Shown in pieces: positions 15,201-25,955 of a stretch of 50,406 nucleotides of DNA. The notes beneath the pieces were generated by a model, which was not told where the DNA came from, made no database searches, and saw only the letters and a program-made list of their open reading frames with translations. This stretch comes from an uncultured Eggerthellaceae bacterium (lineage in GTDB: Bacteria > Actinomycetota > Coriobacteriia > Coriobacteriales > Eggerthellaceae), in NCBI GenBank assembly GCA_958454405.1, contig CAUEBO010000015.1, positions 1-50,406 of the forward strand, given 5' to 3'. Every line of letters begins with the position of its first letter. Positions within the stretch are counted from its first letter, which is position 1. A program made the translations under genes and the position numbers.

Positions 15201-15333
15201 TCCATCTCCCGGGCCAGCGTTGCCGCGGCGGCGATTCAGGATAGGCCGGAATCCGCGCCCAAGAACGGGAGGCCTCCTTGCAAAGGGAACGGATTCTTCC
15301 AGAAGACCAGCCCGCATCGCGCTGAACCAAAAA

Positions 15334-15476
15334 TGACTGAAAACGCGGTCGAATGCGCAGTCTGCAAGGCCGATCCGCTTCCTTTGCGCGCCTTGATCGA
15401 GCAAAGCGCCTGGTCGCGGAATTCGCGTGCCCGGTTTCGCGCTCGGCGACTGCACATTCGACCGCGTTTTCGGTCA
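15334..15476. repeat. 143-bp inverted-repeat element, copy 1
   Basis: The element starts TGACTGAAAACGCGGTCGAA and ends in the reverse complement of almost the same 29 bases (right arm 15448-15476; two mismatches between arms). Copies of exactly 143 bp lie at 24674-24816 and 47794-47936. Homology to copy 3 continues outward on the left for about 70 bp (GGATTCTTCCA...). On the right it continues for about 80 bp, including a GGCCGG/CCGGCC hairpin. It lies in the 588-base gap between the tRNA terminator and the MarR operator. No protein is encoded. Confidence 0.9.
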
Positions 15477-15731
15477 TCTGCGGTGTGGGCCGGATGCTTC
15501 CGAAAGACCGGCCGGCGTCATGGAGGGGGAACGGCCAGGAGCATGGTGATGGTGGTTGACAGCAGGTGGAAACACCTCCGTTGCGCGCCGCCTGCTGGAC
15601 GGCGGTTCCCTTGGTTGCGCAGAAGGGTTTTCGCGGCCGCGCGCTTCACGGCGCGCCTTCGTCGGCCGTTTATGGCAAGCCTGTGGAAATACCCTTACGG
15701 CGCAGCAACTTCAGATCATACATAGTTTAAG

Positions 15732-15762
15732 TCTGATAAAGTTTAGCAGCTAAATTATCAGA
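15732..15762 (+). promoter_or_regulatory. Operator dyad for the MarR-type regulator
   Basis: TCTGATAA (15732-15739) and TTATCAGA (15755-15762) are perfect inverted arms. An inner pair, TTTAG (15742-15746) with CTAAA (15750-15754), lies between them. The dyad sits 22 bases upstream of the MarR start in an AT-rich island, the usual place for autoregulation of MarR-exporter operons. Confidence 0.7.
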
Positions 15763-15784
15763 GCGCGAAGGGAAGGGGACCGTC

Positions 15785-16281
15785 GTGGCACCCACCGTGC
15801 AGGAGACCAAGCGAGAGCTCACCGAGCTCTTCCAGCGTTTTCACCGAGAGCGCTTCCTTTCGGAGACGCCGCCAGACGGCATCACCCCGAGCGAAGCACG
15901 CACGCTCATGGCCATCGACGCGTTCGCTGCGCAGGGCGAAACCGTCCGCCCCGGGCAGGTTGCCGAGCGGATGCGGGCGACGCCGAGCTCCGTCTCGCAA
16001 ACGCTCAAGGCGCTGGAGGAGAAGGGCCTTGTCGAGCGGCATCGGGCAAGCGGCGACTCGCGCGCCATCACGCTCGAGCTGACCGAGCAGGGCCGCGCCG
16101 CCACCGTGGCGGCGCAGGCCATGCGCGATCGCCACATGGACGAGGCGCTGTCGTATCTGGGCCAGGAGGATGGAGAGCATCTCGTGCGCATACTGAAGAA
16201 GATCATGGCCTTCCACGAGCGGGCGGGGCGCGGCGCCGGCCCCCTCGGCGAAGGCGGGGACGATCGCGAAGGAGGCGCCCC

Positions 16282-16291
<10 letters not shown>
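15785..16291 (+). CDS. MarR-family transcriptional regulator
   Basis: A 168-residue protein with a winged-helix core. VAERMRATPSSVSQTLKALEEKGLVERHRASGDSRAI contains the recognition helix and the wing with the DxR signature, in about residues 58-95. It starts at a GTG behind GAAGGGAAGGGGACC; no ATG gives the full fold. Its 3' end overlaps the first ABC gene by 10 bases, and a strong palindrome lies just upstream. By analogy with many MarR-exporter operons it probably represses the operon until an exported compound or stress signal binds. The C-terminal tail is Gly-rich and likely disordered. Confidence 0.88.
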
Positions 16292-18440
<2,149 letters not shown>

Positions 18441-18444
<4 letters not shown>

Positions 18445-20318
18445 GCGAGCAGAATGGCCAGGCTCCGGCCACGCAGCCCCGGCGCGGCCCCATGGGCGGG
18501 CACGGCCCCGGCGGGCGCATGATGCCCGGCGAGAAGCCGAAGAACCTCAAGGGGACGCTCGGCAAGCTCATCGCGTTCATGGGTCGCTTCAAAGCGGCCA
18601 TCGTGGTGGTGCTCGTGTTCGCCGTCGGTTCCACCATCTTCAACATCGTGGGCCCCAAGGTGCTCTCCACGGCCACGACCGAGCTGTTCAACGGCATCGT
18701 GGCGAAAATCGACGGATCGGGCGGCATCGACTTCGACGCCATCGCGAACATCCTGCTGTTCACGCTGGGCCTGTACGTGCTTTCGGCCCTCTGTTCCTTC
18801 GTGCAGGGCTGGATCATGAGCTCGGTGTCGCAGCGCACCTGCTACCAGCTGCGCAAGAGCATCGCGGAGAAGATCGACCGCATGCCCATGGGCTACTTCG
18901 AGCGCACGAGCGTGGGCGACACGCTGTCGCGCATCACCAACGACGTGGACACGCTCGGCCAGAGCCTGAACCAGGGCGTGACGCAGCTCATCACGTCGGT
19001 GACCACCATCGTCGGCGTGCTCATCATGATGCTGACCATCAACCCGCTCATGACGCTCATCACCGTGGTCATCTTGCCAGTGTCGGTGGTGCTCATCATG
19101 GTGGTGGTCAAGCACTCCCAGAAGTACTTCAAGACGCAGCAGCGCACGCTCGGCAAGATCAACGGGCTGGTGGAAGAGACGTTCTCGGGCCACGCCATCG
19201 TGAAGGCGTTCAACCGCGAAGACGGCACGGTGGACAAGTTCAACGAGACGAACGGCCGCCTGTACGCCTCGGCGTGGAAGTCGCAGTTCTTCAGCGGCCT
19301 CATGCAGCCCATCATGACCTTCGTGGGCAACCTGGGCTACGTCGCCGTCGCCATCTCGGGCAGCTTTCTGGCCGTGCAGGGCGTCATCACGGTGGGCGAC
19401 ATCCAGGCGTTCATCCAGTACGTGAAGAACTTCACGCAGCCCATCACGCAGCTCACGCAGGTGTCCAACGTGCTGCAGCAGATGGCAGCCGCGGCCGAGC
19501 GCATCTTCGAGTTCCTGGAGGCTCCCGAGGAGGAGCCGGACCATGTGACGATGCGCACGGAGGACGTCGAGTGCCGCGTCGACTTCGACCATGTGCGGTT
19601 CGGCTACGATCCTGAGCATCCGGTGATCAGGGACTTCTCCGCCACGGTGACCGACGGCATGACCGTGGCCCTCGTGGGGCCCACGGGTGCGGGCAAGACG
19701 ACGATGGTGAAGCTGCTCATGCGCTTCTACGACGTGCAGGGCGGCTCCATCCGCCTGGGCGGCGCGGACATCCGCAGCTTCGCCCGCGACGATCTGCGCA
19801 GCGTGTTCGGCATGGTGCTGCAGGACACGTGGCTGTTCAACGGCAGCATCCGCGAGAACATCCGCTACGGCAAGCTGGACGCCACCGACGAGGAGGTGGA
19901 GGCGGCGGCGAAGGCGGCGTACGTGCACCACTTCATCCAGACGCTGCCGCAAGGCTACGACACCGTCATCAACGAGGACGCCAGCAACATCAGCCAGGGC
20001 CAGCGCCAGCTGCTCACCATCGCGCGCGCCATCCTTGCCGACCGCCGCATGCTCATCCTCGATGAAGCCACCAGCTCGGTGGACACGCGCACCGAGGAGC
20101 GCATCCAGAAGGCCATGGACAACCTCATGGCCGGGCGCACCTCGTTCGTCATCGCGCACCGGCTGTCCACCATCAAGAGCGCAGACCTCATCCTGGTCAT
20201 ACAGCACGGCGACATCGTGGAGCAGGGAACGCACGACGAGCTTTTGGCGCTTGGCGGTTTCTATGCGGAGTTGTATAATTCACAGTTCGCTGACACTGTC
20301 GACGCAATCGAGGACTGA
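18441..20318 (+). CDS. ABC exporter half-transporter with catalytic Walker B
   Basis: A 625-residue half-transporter that overlaps its partner by ATGA, implying coupled, equal synthesis. A Pro/Gly-rich cytoplasmic N-terminus (~40 residues) precedes six membrane helices. The ATPase has Walker A GPTGAGKT, the altered signature ISQGQRQ (Q for the second G) and Walker B LILDEATSSVD with the catalytic Glu. Paired with the SGGQ signature of the other half, this gives the one active site, the known arrangement of BmrCD/TM287-288 exporters. No periplasmic partner is encoded, consistent with a single-membrane envelope. Confidence 0.92.
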
Positions 20319-20320
20319 CG

Positions 20321-20360
20321 CGCTTCTCCCTGGGGACGCTCGTCCCCAGGGAAAGAAGCG
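20321..20360 (+). promoter_or_regulatory. Strong hairpin covering the HAD gene leader
   Basis: Perfect 12-bp stem, TCCCTGGGGACG (20327-20338) with CGTCCCCAGGGA (20341-20352), extended by CGCTTC (20321-20326) with GAAGCG (20355-20360). The right arm holds the only purine-rich Shine-Dalgarno-like bases (AGGGAAAGAAG) for the ATG at 20367. The structure could terminate the ABC operon, or hide the ribosome site of the next gene. Confidence 0.55.
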
Positions 20361-20366
20361 AACCGC

Positions 20367-21077
20367 ATGCCCCATACCGCCCAGCAACGTCCTGAGCCCG
20401 CGCCCGAGCGCGGCCGCGTGCGCCTTGCGGTGTTCGACTTCGACGGAACGAGCATCGCGGGCAACTCTCCGGTGCTGCTCGTCCAGCATCTCATGAGGCG
20501 CAAGATGCTCAAAAAGCGCGTGATCTTCCGCATCCTTCTGTGGGCCGCCGCCTACAAGCTGCGCCTTCCCCAGAACGAGAGCTGGGTGCGCGGCCTCGTG
20601 TTCACGGCGTTCGAAGGGCACCCCGTCGCCGAGGTGGACAAGTTCCTCGCCGATTTCTACGACGAGCGCATATCGATGCTGTTCCGCCCCGAGGCCGACC
20701 AGGCCATGCGGGCGCATGCCGAGGCCGGCGAGATCGTGGTGGTCATCTCGGCCACGTTCGAACCCATCATCCTGCGCGCCATGGAACACCATCCCTTCGA
20801 GCACCAGATATCCACGCGCATGCGCATCGCGCCCGACGGATCCTACACGTGCGAAGTGGAGGGGCTGCCCGTGGAAGGGGAGGAGAAGCTCGCGGCCGTG
20901 AGGCGTTTCGGTGACGATCGCTACGGCGCGGGCAACTGGGAGCTGGCCTACGCCTACGGCGACCACCACTCCGACCGGACCGTGCTGGCCGCCGCCGCGC
21001 ATCCGCGCGCGGTGAACCCGGACCGGCCGCTGGCCCGGACGGCGAGGGAGGAGCACTGGGAGGTGCTCTGCTGGTAG
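20367..21077 (+). CDS. HAD-superfamily phosphatase, subfamily IB
   Basis: A 236-residue protein. Motif I is VFDFDGTSI (nucleophile Asp24, Asp26), motif II is VVVISATFEP, and motif III/IV is YAYGDHHSDRTVL with the metal-binding Asp residues. The cap region and the HLMRRKMLKKRV segment match the HAD-IB group (PSPase-like, including lipid-phosphate phosphatases). The substrate is not readable from the sequence. The first ~18 residues are Pro/Arg-rich and may not be needed. The final C-terminal helix ends with the segment ARTAREEHWEVLCW. Confidence 0.85.
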   Translation: MPHTAQQRPEPAPERGRVRLAVFDFDGTSIAGNSPVLLVQHLMRRKMLKKRVIFRILLWAAAYKLRLPQNESWVRGLVFTAFEGHPVAEVDKFLADFYDERISMLFRPEADQAMRAHAEAGEIVVVISATFEPIILRAMEHHPFEHQISTRMRIAPDGSYTCEVEGLPVEGEEKLAAVRRFGDDRYGAGNWELAYAYGDHHSDRTVLAAAAHPRAVNPDRPLARTAREEHWEVLCW

Positions 21078-21487
21078 GCTGTTCGACCTGGGCGCCCGCT
21101 GGGGCAGGGAGTCGGCAAGACCGTCGGCCTTCGGCCTCCCAGGATCTCGCAAACCCCGCATGTCCCAGCGGGCTTCGGTGGACGCGCCTGCCGCTTCGCG
21201 GGGCCCTGGGGGAGACCGCCGCCGTCGGCCTTCCGGGATCTTGTCGGCCCCCGCGCCGGGGAGGGCTTCGGCGAGCGGGCCTGCCGCTTGGGGGGCTTGG
21301 GAGGCAGGCTGTGCAAGCTTCGAGACCGGCGATCCCTGATCCTTTTGGCGCGGTTTCCGGGACATTACAATTGTCGGGTTTTTGCGGGCTGGGGTATGCG
21401 GGGGTGGGCTTCTCCGGTAAAATGCGACCCAGGCATATGCATTTTGCATATACGACATGCCGATACGATGCGAAGGAGGTTGGGTAC
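21078..21487. other. 410-base intergenic region with short repeat pieces
   Basis: No supported gene. It is GC-rich and partly made of recurring fragments: CTCCCAGGATCTCGC (21137-21151) is the exact reverse complement of a 15-mer at 26101-26115 in the pheA-side palindrome nest, and variants (GGGATCTTG) recur nearby. Towards the right end the sequence becomes AT-richer (GACATTACAATTGTCGG contains the near palindrome GACATTACAATTGTC), which could hold the promoter of the next gene. Confidence 0.5.
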
Positions 21488-23029
21488 ATGTTTGAGAACG
21501 GTGCGAACAGCTCGCCCAGCCAGAACGACGAATACCATAGCTCTTCCGCCGAGTACCTGCGCCGCGCGGCCCAAGCGTGCGCTTCGGGCGATGCGGTCCT
21601 CGGCATGCACTTGTACCTGGCGGCGTTCGAGCAGGCTCAGCATGATGACGATCCCCTGCCCGCCGACGAGGCGCTCGGGGGCTTGAAGCAGGCATGGCGT
21701 CTCGCCTGCAAGCTCAAGGAGCGCTCGATCGCCGAATACGTGTTCGAGCGCCTCGAGCCGTATCTCACGATGGACGAAACGACCCGCTACGCCGAGCAGC
21801 TGCAGGATCTCGCCTTCGACAAGCTTGAAGAGTACGGCCTGACGCGCGAGGACCTCGAGGACATGACCGATATGATATCCCAGGACTTCCTGGGCCTTGG
21901 CGGGGCCCCGCTCATGAAGGTGGAGCACGTCATGGCGCCTCCGCTGGGCGCGGGCGTTGCGGTGGAGGAGGCTCCCTCCGCAGCTGGAAGCGCCGCCGCG
22001 GCGACGGTCGAAGACCCCTCGGGCGGCGCCATTGCCGAAGCGCCCGTCGAAGAGGGCTCGGAGGATGCGGCCGGACCCGACGAGCGCGCGGTCGTTTCGA
22101 CCATGGAGAGCGTTTCGTACAGCGAGATCGTCGGCTACGGCGAGGCCGTCTCCATCATGCGCGATTTCGGCGTGGGCATGCAGCAGGACCCCGACTTCCA
22201 GAAGCTCGTGGGCATGCTGAACGACCGGCACGGCCTTGACCGCATGCCGGCTTCCGATGCGCTGCTGTTCAGGTCCCCGGCCCGCGAGGACGCGAACCGC
22301 TTCATGGCGGCAACGCTCGGCGAGCTGGGCCTGCCGGCCATCCGCATGCACATGGAAGAGAACCTACAGGGCATGCCGGTGCTCTGCGTCATGGCGCAGG
22401 CCGATTGCCAACCCAAGCTCAATGCCGCCCGCAACGCCTTCGAAGGCGAAGGCGTCCTCATGCTGGAGGATCTGGATCTTTGGGTGTCGCCGCTCGCCGA
22501 GTACTCGAACGACGATTTCGGCGGGTTCCTGATGGCCAGCCTGTCCCGTGGCGCCCGCGAGGCCATCGCGCTCATCCGCTCGGCCGTGGAGAACCCCGAC
22601 GTGTTCGTGCTGGCGTCCGCTTCCGAGGCGGGCGAGATTGATCCGTTCTTCTACGACCTGCTGGAGCCGCTGTCCGTCATCGACATCGACTACCCGACCG
22701 CTTCCGAGCGCGCCGACATCTGGATGGAGATCGCGCGGGACCATCCGTCGCTGCGCGGGATAGACCGCGCGGCCCTCGTGCGCTACTCGTCGCAAATGCC
22801 GCGTTTCGACATCTACATGGCGGCCCGGGAGGCCATCGAGGAAGCTTACAAGGCGAGCCTCGTCGCGCGCCGCTACCTTCCGGTGACGGCCGACAACCTG
22901 TTCGACAAGCTGGCGGCGTACCAGCCGCTCGATTCCGACGAGTACCGGGCGCTCGAGGAAGCCGTTGTGAGCGATTTCAGGCGGGAGCTCGAGCATCTGG
23001 AGGATCTTCTGAAGGGGGAGGAGAGCTGA
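21488..23029 (+). CDS. AAA+-like protein with degenerate P-loop
   Basis: A 513-residue protein. Residues ~20-110 are helical and TPR-like, and 150-205 form an Ala/Glu-rich linker. Residues ~215-480 read like an AAA+ domain: a P-loop position that has lost its GxxxxGK (LLFRSPAREDANRFMAATLG, 259-278), a good Walker B (VLMLEDLDLW, 323-332), a sensor-1-like VFVLASAS (373-379) and a helical lid. It probably cannot hydrolyse ATP normally. The ATG at 21488 has GAAGGAGG upstream; the longer open frame begins in the intergenic region. It is followed 3 bases later by the Rrf2 gene. The role is unknown. Confidence 0.7.
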   Translation: MFENGANSSPSQNDEYHSSSAEYLRRAAQACASGDAVLGMHLYLAAFEQAQHDDDPLPADEALGGLKQAWRLACKLKERSIAEYVFERLEPYLTMDETTRYAEQLQDLAFDKLEEYGLTREDLEDMTDMISQDFLGLGGAPLMKVEHVMAPPLGAGVAVEEAPSAAGSAAAATVEDPSGGAIAEAPVEEGSEDAAGPDERAVVSTMESVSYSEIVGYGEAVSIMRDFGVGMQQDPDFQKLVGMLNDRHGLDRMPASDALLFRSPAREDANRFMAATLGELGLPAIRMHMEENLQGMPVLCVMAQADCQPKLNAARNAFEGEGVLMLEDLDLWVSPLAEYSNDDFGGFLMASLSRGAREAIALIRSAVENPDVFVLASASEAGEIDPFFYDLLEPLSVIDIDYPTASERADIWMEIARDHPSLRGIDRAALVRYSSQMPRFDIYMAAREAIEEAYKASLVARRYLPVTADNLFDKLAAYQPLDSDEYRALEEAVVSDFRRELEHLEDLLKGEES

Positions 23030-23032
23030 TCG

Positions 23033-23578
23033 ATGGATATCACGAGGCGCTGCGATTACGCCTGTCGCATTCTCCGGGCAGCCTACAAGAGCGGCGATGC
23101 CTACGTGTCTGTGTCCGACATAGCCGATGAGGAGGACATCCCCTACGCTTTCGCGCGCAGCATCCAGCACGATCTGGTGAAGGGCGGCCTCATCAAGACC
23201 GTGCGCGGCGCCCACGGCGGCCTCGCCCTCAACTGCGATCCGGCCCAGGTGACTTTGCTGGAGGTTCTGGAGGCCATCCAGGGCCCCGTGAGCATCTCGC
23301 TGTGCGTCATGGACCCCGAGTACTGCGAGAAGCAAGGGGACTGCGCCTACAACAAGCTGTGGCAGGGCGCCGACCGGCTGTTGAACGAGTACTTCGGCGC
23401 CATCACGCTCAAGGACCTCATCGAGCAGGGCGCTTCCCATCCCGTGGTGGAGGGTGCGCTGGCGGCCGGACGGCAGCCGAAGCGCGCCGGATGCGCTGCG
23501 GCGTGTCCGTCGCCCCGTGCCGTGAAGCCGCTGGCCGAGCCCTGTTCCGACGCGGGGCATTGCGAGCCGTGCGCGTAA
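23033..23578 (+). CDS. Rrf2-family (IscR-like) regulator with Cys-rich tail
   Basis: A 181-residue protein. The winged helix is MDITRRCDYACRILRAAY through VRGAHGGLAL, typical of Rrf2. Three cysteines at 91, 98 and 104 (C-x6-C-x5-C) occupy the [2Fe-2S] site of IscR/NsrR-type proteins, so it may sense iron-sulfur status, NO or oxidants. The tail beyond residue 140 carries six further cysteines (CAAAC, CSDAGHCEPC), which is not standard for the family. It has a strong GGGGGAGGAG Shine-Dalgarno site within the preceding gene's end and overlaps the next gene by 10 bases. Confidence 0.88.
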   Translation: MDITRRCDYACRILRAAYKSGDAYVSVSDIADEEDIPYAFARSIQHDLVKGGLIKTVRGAHGGLALNCDPAQVTLLEVLEAIQGPVSISLCVMDPEYCEKQGDCAYNKLWQGADRLLNEYFGAITLKDLIEQGASHPVVEGALAAGRQPKRAGCAAACPSPRAVKPLAEPCSDAGHCEPCA

Positions 23579-24444
23579 AGGACCTCGATGCCGTGCCTTG
23601 GCCGGAGGACGGCATCGGGCGCGACGCGTTCGTCGAGCTGGTGCGCGAGGAGGGAAGGCGGCTGTACCGCGACCTTCCCTGGCGCAACCTGGACGATCCG
23701 TATGCCGTGCTCGTGTCCGAAGTCATGCTTCAGCAGACCCAGGTTGCGCGCGTGCGCAAGCACTGGGAGCGCTTCATGTCCCTTTTTCCCACCGTGGACG
23801 CCCTGGCCGCCGCCGGCACGGCCGACGTGCTGGCGCAGTGGCAGGGGCTCGGATACAACCGTCGCGCGCTCGCGCTCAAACGCGCGGCCGAGGCGTGTTC
23901 GGCCGAGCGGGCGGGCACGCTGCCGGACACCGTGGAGGAGCTCCAAGAGCTGCCGGGCATCGGGCCGGCGACCGCAGCGGGCGTCATGGCCTTCGCCTTC
24001 AACCGCCCCTCCGTGTACATCGAGACGAACGTGCGCACGGTGTTCCTCCACGAGCTGTTTCCCGATCGGGACAAAGTGCCCGACCGCGAGCTTGCGCCGC
24101 TCGTGGCGGACACGTGTCCTGAGGACGACCCGCGCGGGTGGTACTACGCGCTGCTCGACTACGGGTCGCATCTGAAAACGCTCGTGGGGAACCCGTCGCG
24201 GCGCAGCGCGCACTACGCCCGCCAAAGCGCGTTCGAGGGGTCGAGGCGCCAGAAGCGCGCCGAGCTCGTGCGCGTGGTTCTGGCCGAGCCGGGCATCGGG
24301 TCCGACGAGCTGGCCGAGCGCCTGGACGCCTTCGAGCGCGCTGCTGGACGCGGCGGCGTGGACGGGGCGACCTTCGATTCCATCGTCTCCGATCTGGTTG
24401 CGGAAGGGTTCTTCCGCCGCGACGGCAACGCGTTCTTCGCGTGA
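23569..24444 (+). CDS. MutY-like HhH-GPD DNA glycosylase lacking the Fe-S cluster
   Basis: A 291-residue protein. The catalytic Glu51 is in LVSEVMLQQTQV, and the helix-hairpin-helix is LPGIGPATAAGVMAF (128-142). The Asp expected in the MutY/Nth active site (D138 in E. coli) is Glu152 in YIETNVRTV. No C-x6-C-x2-C-x5-C cluster motif follows; instead NPSRRSAHYARQSAFEGSRR leads to a small winged-helix-like tail. Clusterless MutY homologues are known in several anaerobes. The likely role is excision of adenine mispaired with 8-oxoG. The GTG at 23569 overlaps the Rrf2 gene; no better start is seen. Confidence 0.8.
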   Translation: MRVKDLDAVPWPEDGIGRDAFVELVREEGRRLYRDLPWRNLDDPYAVLVSEVMLQQTQVARVRKHWERFMSLFPTVDALAAAGTADVLAQWQGLGYNRRALALKRAAEACSAERAGTLPDTVEELQELPGIGPATAAGVMAFAFNRPSVYIETNVRTVFLHELFPDRDKVPDRELAPLVADTCPEDDPRGWYYALLDYGSHLKTLVGNPSRRSAHYARQSAFEGSRRQKRAELVRVVLAEPGIGSDELAERLDAFERAAGRGGVDGATFDSIVSDLVAEGFFRRDGNAFFA

Positions 24445-24673
24445 GCATCCGGCTTCGCGGGCGCCTTCGACGCCTCTCGTGCGCCTGCATTCGCCCGGAA
24501 GTGGCCTCGGCTTTCAAGAGCGGGTTTCTCCCGGCCTTTCCCGCCACGAACGAGGCCCGGCCGGTGCTCCGGTGGTTCTTCTGCGATCGGACAAGCCTCG
24601 GCGCGCCGTGGCGGCCGTTCGACGGCAGGGCGCGTTTTGCCACCGGTGGTTAACGGCGAGCCGAATCAGAAAA

Positions 24674-24816
24674 TGACCGAAAACGCGGTCGAATGTGCAG
24701 TCTGCGAGGCCGATCCGCGCCCTTCGCGCGCCTTGGTCGCGCAAAACGCCTGGTCGCGGAATTCGCGTGCCCGGTCTTGTGCTCGACGACTGCGCATTCG
24801 ACCGCGTTTTCGGTCA
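24674..24816. repeat. 143-bp inverted-repeat element, copy 2
   Basis: This copy begins TGACCGAAAACGCGGTCGAA (24674) and ends with the matching inverted arm (24788-24816), with one mismatch between the arms. Length and interior match copies 1 and 3. The right flank shares ATGCTTCGAAA...CCGGCG...ATGGAGG...GGATCA with the other copies. It lies between the MutY-like gene and the riboswitch; nothing else is recognisable in 24445-25010. Confidence 0.9.
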
Positions 24817-25019
24817 TCTGCGGTTGGGGCCGAATGCTTCGAAAAAACCAACCGGCGCTATGGAGGCGGATCAGCCGGGATCATGGCAAAGGTGGTTTGA
24901 CGGCGGAGCGTGCGTTTCATGGCGTGCATGCGCGCCAGGCTGCGACGCCGCCGCCGGATCACCGTTTGGAAACCTGATGGAAAGCCCCGGTGGAAAATCA
25001 GGTCGGGCCTGTGCTAGAA

Positions 25020-25185
25020 TACCCGAATCCCGTGGGGGAGTAGTCGGCGCCTTCGAGCGCGGCTGTGTCAACATACTGCTTCGCTCCAGAAGCTGGCCAG
25101 CCTGAAATGACAAGACTCGCGGTGTGGCGCAAACGTCGCACCGCGTTGTTGCTGCAACCGGCGCACGTGCCGGTTTTTTTGCGCC
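25020..25185 (+). ncRNA. yybP-ykoY (Mn2+) riboswitch with terminator platform
   Basis: Conserved landmarks of the manganese riboswitch are present: GGGGAGTAG (25035-25043), and GGCCAGCC (25095-25102) followed by TGACAAGACT (25108-25117). A further hairpin (25120-25145) and an intrinsic terminator follow before mntP. In known cases Mn2+ binding stabilises the aptamer and prevents termination, turning on the exporter. A -10 box TAGAAT (25015-25020) lies just upstream with a weak -35 (TGGAAA, 24991-24996). Confidence 0.82.
25156..25180 (+). terminator. Riboswitch-controlled intrinsic terminator
   Basis: AACCGGC (25156-25162) pairs with GCCGGTT (25169-25175), followed by a run of seven T (25174-25180). 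It stands 42 bases before the mntP start and is the expected OFF state of the riboswitch. Confidence 0.85.
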
Positions 25186-25222
25186 TGAAGACGAGAATCG
25201 GGGAAGACGAAAGAGGTTCGCC

Positions 25223-25801
25223 ATGGGTGTTATCGAGCTGCTCCTCATCGGGGTGGGGCTGTCCATGGACGCGTTTGCCGTGGCCATCTGCAAAGGCCTG
25301 TGCATGAAACGGCTCGACGTGCGCCAGGCGCTGGTCATCGCGCTGTTCTTCGGAGGGTTCCAAGCGTTCATGCCGCTTGTCGGCTGGGCGCTCGGCACGC
25401 AGTTCGAGCAGTTCATCACGCCGGTCGACCATTGGATAGCCTTCGCGCTGTTGGCGTTCATCGGCGGCAAGATGCTGTGGGACTCGTTCCATGAGGACGA
25501 CGAGGGCATGGCATGCGCGGCCGACGGCAAGCTGGACCTGCGCGAGTTGACGATGCTCGCCGTGGCCACGAGCATCGACGCCTTGGCCGTGGGCATCACG
25601 TTCGCCTTCTTGCGCGTGGACATCGTGTTGTCGGTGGGCCTCATCGGCGCCACGACGTTTCTGCTCTCGCTCGCAGGCGTGGCGGTGGGCCACCGCTTCG
25701 GAGCGCGCTACGAGAAGCCCGCCACCATCGTGGGCGGCGTCGTGCTCGTCCTCATCGGCGTGAAGATACTGTTGGAGCATTTGGGAATCGTCGCCTTTTG
25801 A
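25223..25801 (+). CDS. mntP: Manganese efflux pump MntP
   Basis: A 192-residue membrane protein with six predicted helices in two repeats. The signature Asp residues are in GLSMDAFAVAICKGL (first repeat) and ATSIDALAVGITFAFL (second repeat), as in E. coli MntP. It exports Mn2+ and protects against Mn overload. The upstream Mn2+ riboswitch supports the assignment independently. The ATG follows GAAAGAGG; the longer frame from 25124 would lie in the riboswitch and is rejected. Confidence 0.95.
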   Translation: MGVIELLLIGVGLSMDAFAVAICKGLCMKRLDVRQALVIALFFGGFQAFMPLVGWALGTQFEQFITPVDHWIAFALLAFIGGKMLWDSFHEDDEGMACAADGKLDLRELTMLAVATSIDALAVGITFAFLRVDIVLSVGLIGATTFLLSLAGVAVGHRFGARYEKPATIVGGVVLVLIGVKILLEHLGIVAF

Positions 25802-25814
25802 TCAACCTGCAGCG

Positions 25815-25929
25815 GAGGGATTGGCCGAAGGGCACCCAGTCGCTCGGCAGTCCTGCTCGCACGAAACGCCCGCAGGGCGTTTCGGCTCGTGCGGAACTCG
25901 CTTGATGGGTGCCCTTCGGCCAATCCCTC
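25815..25929. repeat. 115-bp palindromic element downstream of mntP
   Basis: Perfect 24-bp terminal inverted repeats (25815-25838 with 25906-25929) enclose 67 bp. That interior itself contains GAAACGCCC/GGGCGTTTC. The inner sequence CCCAGTCGCTCG...CAGTCCT...CTCGC...ACTCGCT resembles the inverted repeat inside mfd (49884-49962). The fold could act as a terminator for mntP, but no T-tract is present. Confidence 0.8.
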
Positions 25930-25955
25930 AGCGTCGGAGGCTTGAGAGATCGAAC

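Noticed and set aside
23569..24444. Loss-of-function reading of the MutY-like gene because of Asp-to-Glu and missing cluster
   Set aside because: The IETNVRTV and NPSRR...RQSAFEG pattern looks like a conserved clusterless subfamily, so the differences are probably family features rather than damage.
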